The notes under the pieces were generated by a model, which did not search any database, had not been told where the DNA came from, and was given only the letters and a program-made list of their open reading frames with translations. The position numbers and the translations under genes are program-made. Of a stretch of DNA of 14,771 nt, positions 13,339-14,771 are shown piece after piece. The stretch covers positions 1 to 14,771 of the forward strand of contig JADGOF010000017.1 in NCBI GenBank assembly GCA_017883105.1, written 5' to 3'. Source of the stretch: Acidimicrobiales bacterium. Lineage in GTDB: Bacteria; Actinomycetota; Acidimicrobiia; Acidimicrobiales; RAAP-2. Every line of letters starts with the position of its first letter. Position 1 is the first letter of the stretch.

Positions 13339-14757
13339 ATGGTGTCCGAGAAGGCAGGCGCTCATCCCCACCACCGATGGTGGCACCGGGGACCTTTCGT
13401 CCGTCGCGATGTGCGCATCAGTGTCGGCACCCTGGTCGTGTTCCTGTTCATCTTCTATGTCGCCCTTCCCTTGCTGGCCAGCCACCGAGCCGAAGTCTCG
13501 ACGCTCGCCCACATCCACATCGCCTACCTGGCGCTGGGAGTGCTCCTTGAGGTCGCCGCCCTGGCCGCCTATACCCAGCTGACCCATGCCGTTCTCCCCA
13601 GTGACGGGCCCCACAGATTCCGGTTGTTCCGCATCAACATGTCCACCCTGGCCCTCAGTCACGTCTCGCCCGGCGGCACGGCTCCGGGAGCCGCCCTCGG
13701 TTACCGCCTCCTCACCCAGTCCGGGGTGACCGGCTCTGACGCCGGGTTCGCCCTCGGTACCCAGGGCATCGGCTCGGCGGTCGTCCTCAACGTGATGTTC
13801 TGGTTCTCGCTGGTCGCGTTTCTGTTGGTCCACGGCTTCCATGCGCCGGCCAGCCTCCACGGTGGCCAGTCCGTATCCGGGTCGGTGTTGGTCATGGTCG
13901 CCGCCGGTGTCGGCGTCATCCTCCTCGGCGCCTTCGGCGGGCTCTTCTACCTGCTGACCCGGGGCCAGCAACGGGCCAGTCGGATCATCCGGAAGCTCTC
14001 CGGCCGGATCCGGTTCCTCGATGCCGACCGGACGACCGCCCTGGTGGAACGCCTAGCCGAGCGGTTTGCCGGCCTCATGCAGAACCGGGCCCTCACCCGG
14101 CGGGCGATCGGATGGGCCGCGGCCAACTGGATCCTCGATGCCGCGTCACTGTGGGTCTTCGTGGCCGCCTTCAGTCACTTCATCTCCCCCATCGACCTGC
14201 TCACCGCGTATGGCCTGGCCAACATCCTGGCGGCCATCCCGATCACGCCGGGTGGACTGGGTGTTGTCGAATTCGTCCTGGTGTCGATGATCACCGGATT
14301 CGGGCCGACCGCCGGCGAGGCGCTGTCCGGGGTGCTGGCCTATCGGGCGGTGAACTTCTGGCTCCCTATTCCCTTCGGCGGACTGGCCTATGCGTCGCTC
14401 GAGTTCGAACGCAAGGCTCCCTACCAGCGGCTGCAGGAGTTCTTCCGACGGCGCCTCGATCTGCGTCGGGCCGGGTCCGAAGCCACCGGGTCGACCGAGG
14501 TCGATCCGGGCCCGGGCCCGGATGGGGGATTCAGCGGCGCCTCCGGCTCCACCGCATCCACCAACGGGTCCGCTGCGGCCGAGTCTGCCGCACTGCATTC
14601 GGCGAGGCCGGGGTCACCTGGCTCGGCTTCGGCGTCGCCAATAGACCCGCAACCGACTCCAGAGGGGAACGAAGAGCCGAAGGCACGCGTTGGGGGTCTC
14701 CTCGGCGATTCCGTAGTGATTCGAGGGCCACTGCTTGGAAGTGATCCTGCAGGTTGA
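13339..14757 (+). CDS. UPF0104/LPG-synthase-TM (flippase-like) membrane protein
   Basis: An integral membrane protein related to the transmembrane domain of lysylphosphatidylglycerol synthase and to AglD-type flippases. The product has 472 residues. A His/Trp/Arg-rich N-terminus (HPHHRWWHR, 9-17) precedes hydrophobic segments at about 27-47, 60-80, 145-165, 182-207, 258-281, 286-318 and 336-355. SPGGTAPGAALGYRLL (110-125) and IPITPGGLGVVEF (300-312) are the family hallmarks. The last 95 residues are a Ser/Gly/Pro-rich disordered tail. There is no lysyltransferase domain, so it is not a full MprF. ATG 13339 is chosen because the longer frame upstream is antisense to the AI-2E gene; support for the exact start is modest. 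A lipid-linked substrate is inferred from the family. Confidence 0.87.
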   Translation: MVSEKAGAHPHHRWWHRGPFVRRDVRISVGTLVVFLFIFYVALPLLASHRAEVSTLAHIHIAYLALGVLLEVAALAAYTQLTHAVLPSDGPHRFRLFRINMSTLALSHVSPGGTAPGAALGYRLLTQSGVTGSDAGFALGTQGIGSAVVLNVMFWFSLVAFLLVHGFHAPASLHGGQSVSGSVLVMVAAGVGVILLGAFGGLFYLLTRGQQRASRIIRKLSGRIRFLDADRTTALVERLAERFAGLMQNRALTRRAIGWAAANWILDAASLWVFVAAFSHFISPIDLLTAYGLANILAAIPITPGGLGVVEFVLVSMITGFGPTAGEALSGVLAYRAVNFWLPIPFGGLAYASLEFERKAPYQRLQEFFRRRLDLRRAGSEATGSTEVDPGPGPDGGFSGASGSTASTNGSAAAESAALHSARPGSPGSASASPIDPQPTPEGNEEPKARVGGLLGDSVVIRGPLLGSDPAG

Positions 14758-14771
14758 ATCCGAGGCTTCCC

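Noticed and set aside
1..14771. Defence system, CRISPR array, prophage or insertion sequence
   Set aside because: No transposase, integrase, Cas, toxin-antitoxin or phage protein was recognised, and no regular repeat-spacer pattern is present. The HNH gene belongs to the DUF222/13E12 family, not to a defence cassette.

Overview
The window reads as chromosomal DNA from a high-GC actinobacterium. MshD (mycothiol synthase) is an Actinomycetota hallmark. The other genes fit: an HtdZ-like MaoC hydratase, a DUF222/13E12-type HNH protein, a Ppm1-like polyprenol-phosphate mannosyltransferase, an OmpR-type two-component pair and menaquinone genes. Several gene starts carry the actinobacterial leaderless layout, a TANNNT -10 box 6 or 7 nt before the start codon. 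The class is less certain; Acidimicrobiia is my guess from gene mix and style, not a demonstrated placement.

Layout from left to right. Positions 1-282 hold no convincing gene, but contain a very strong C(UUCG)G hairpin. nth (minus) and mshD (plus) diverge from a 30-bp interval that carries two back-to-back leaderless promoters. mshD converges on a minus-strand pair: a VIT1/CCC1-type Fe/Mn transporter followed, through a 4-nt stop/start overlap, by a DUF222-HNH gene broken by a -1 frameshift. The transporter diverges from htdZ. Next comes a tightly coupled plus-strand operon, merR-like regulator, menG/ubiE and isochorismate synthase, joined by two ATGA overlaps. It ends 4 nt from the tail of a minus-strand operon whose transcription order is polyprenol-phosphate glycosyltransferase, response regulator, sensor kinase, alpha/beta hydrolase. 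An AI-2E family permease (minus) lies upstream of that operon and diverges from a UPF0104/flippase-like membrane protein (plus) that fills the right end.

Functionally, the central operon carries a first (isochorismate synthase) and a last (MenG) step of menaquinone synthesis together with an unusual regulator that has two MerR-type DNA-binding domains in one chain. The left operon pairs metal transport with a decayed nuclease. The two-component operon looks damaged: the response regulator is intact, but its kinase has an in-frame TGA and, about 130 nt later, a -1 frameshift.

I did not find a defence island, CRISPR array, insertion sequence, rRNA or tRNA. Most of the window is ordinary core and near-core actinobacterial DNA. 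The items most worth checking are the double-MerR regulator coupled to menaquinone genes, the two broken genes, the leaderless promoter set and two palindromes that overlap promoter regions.
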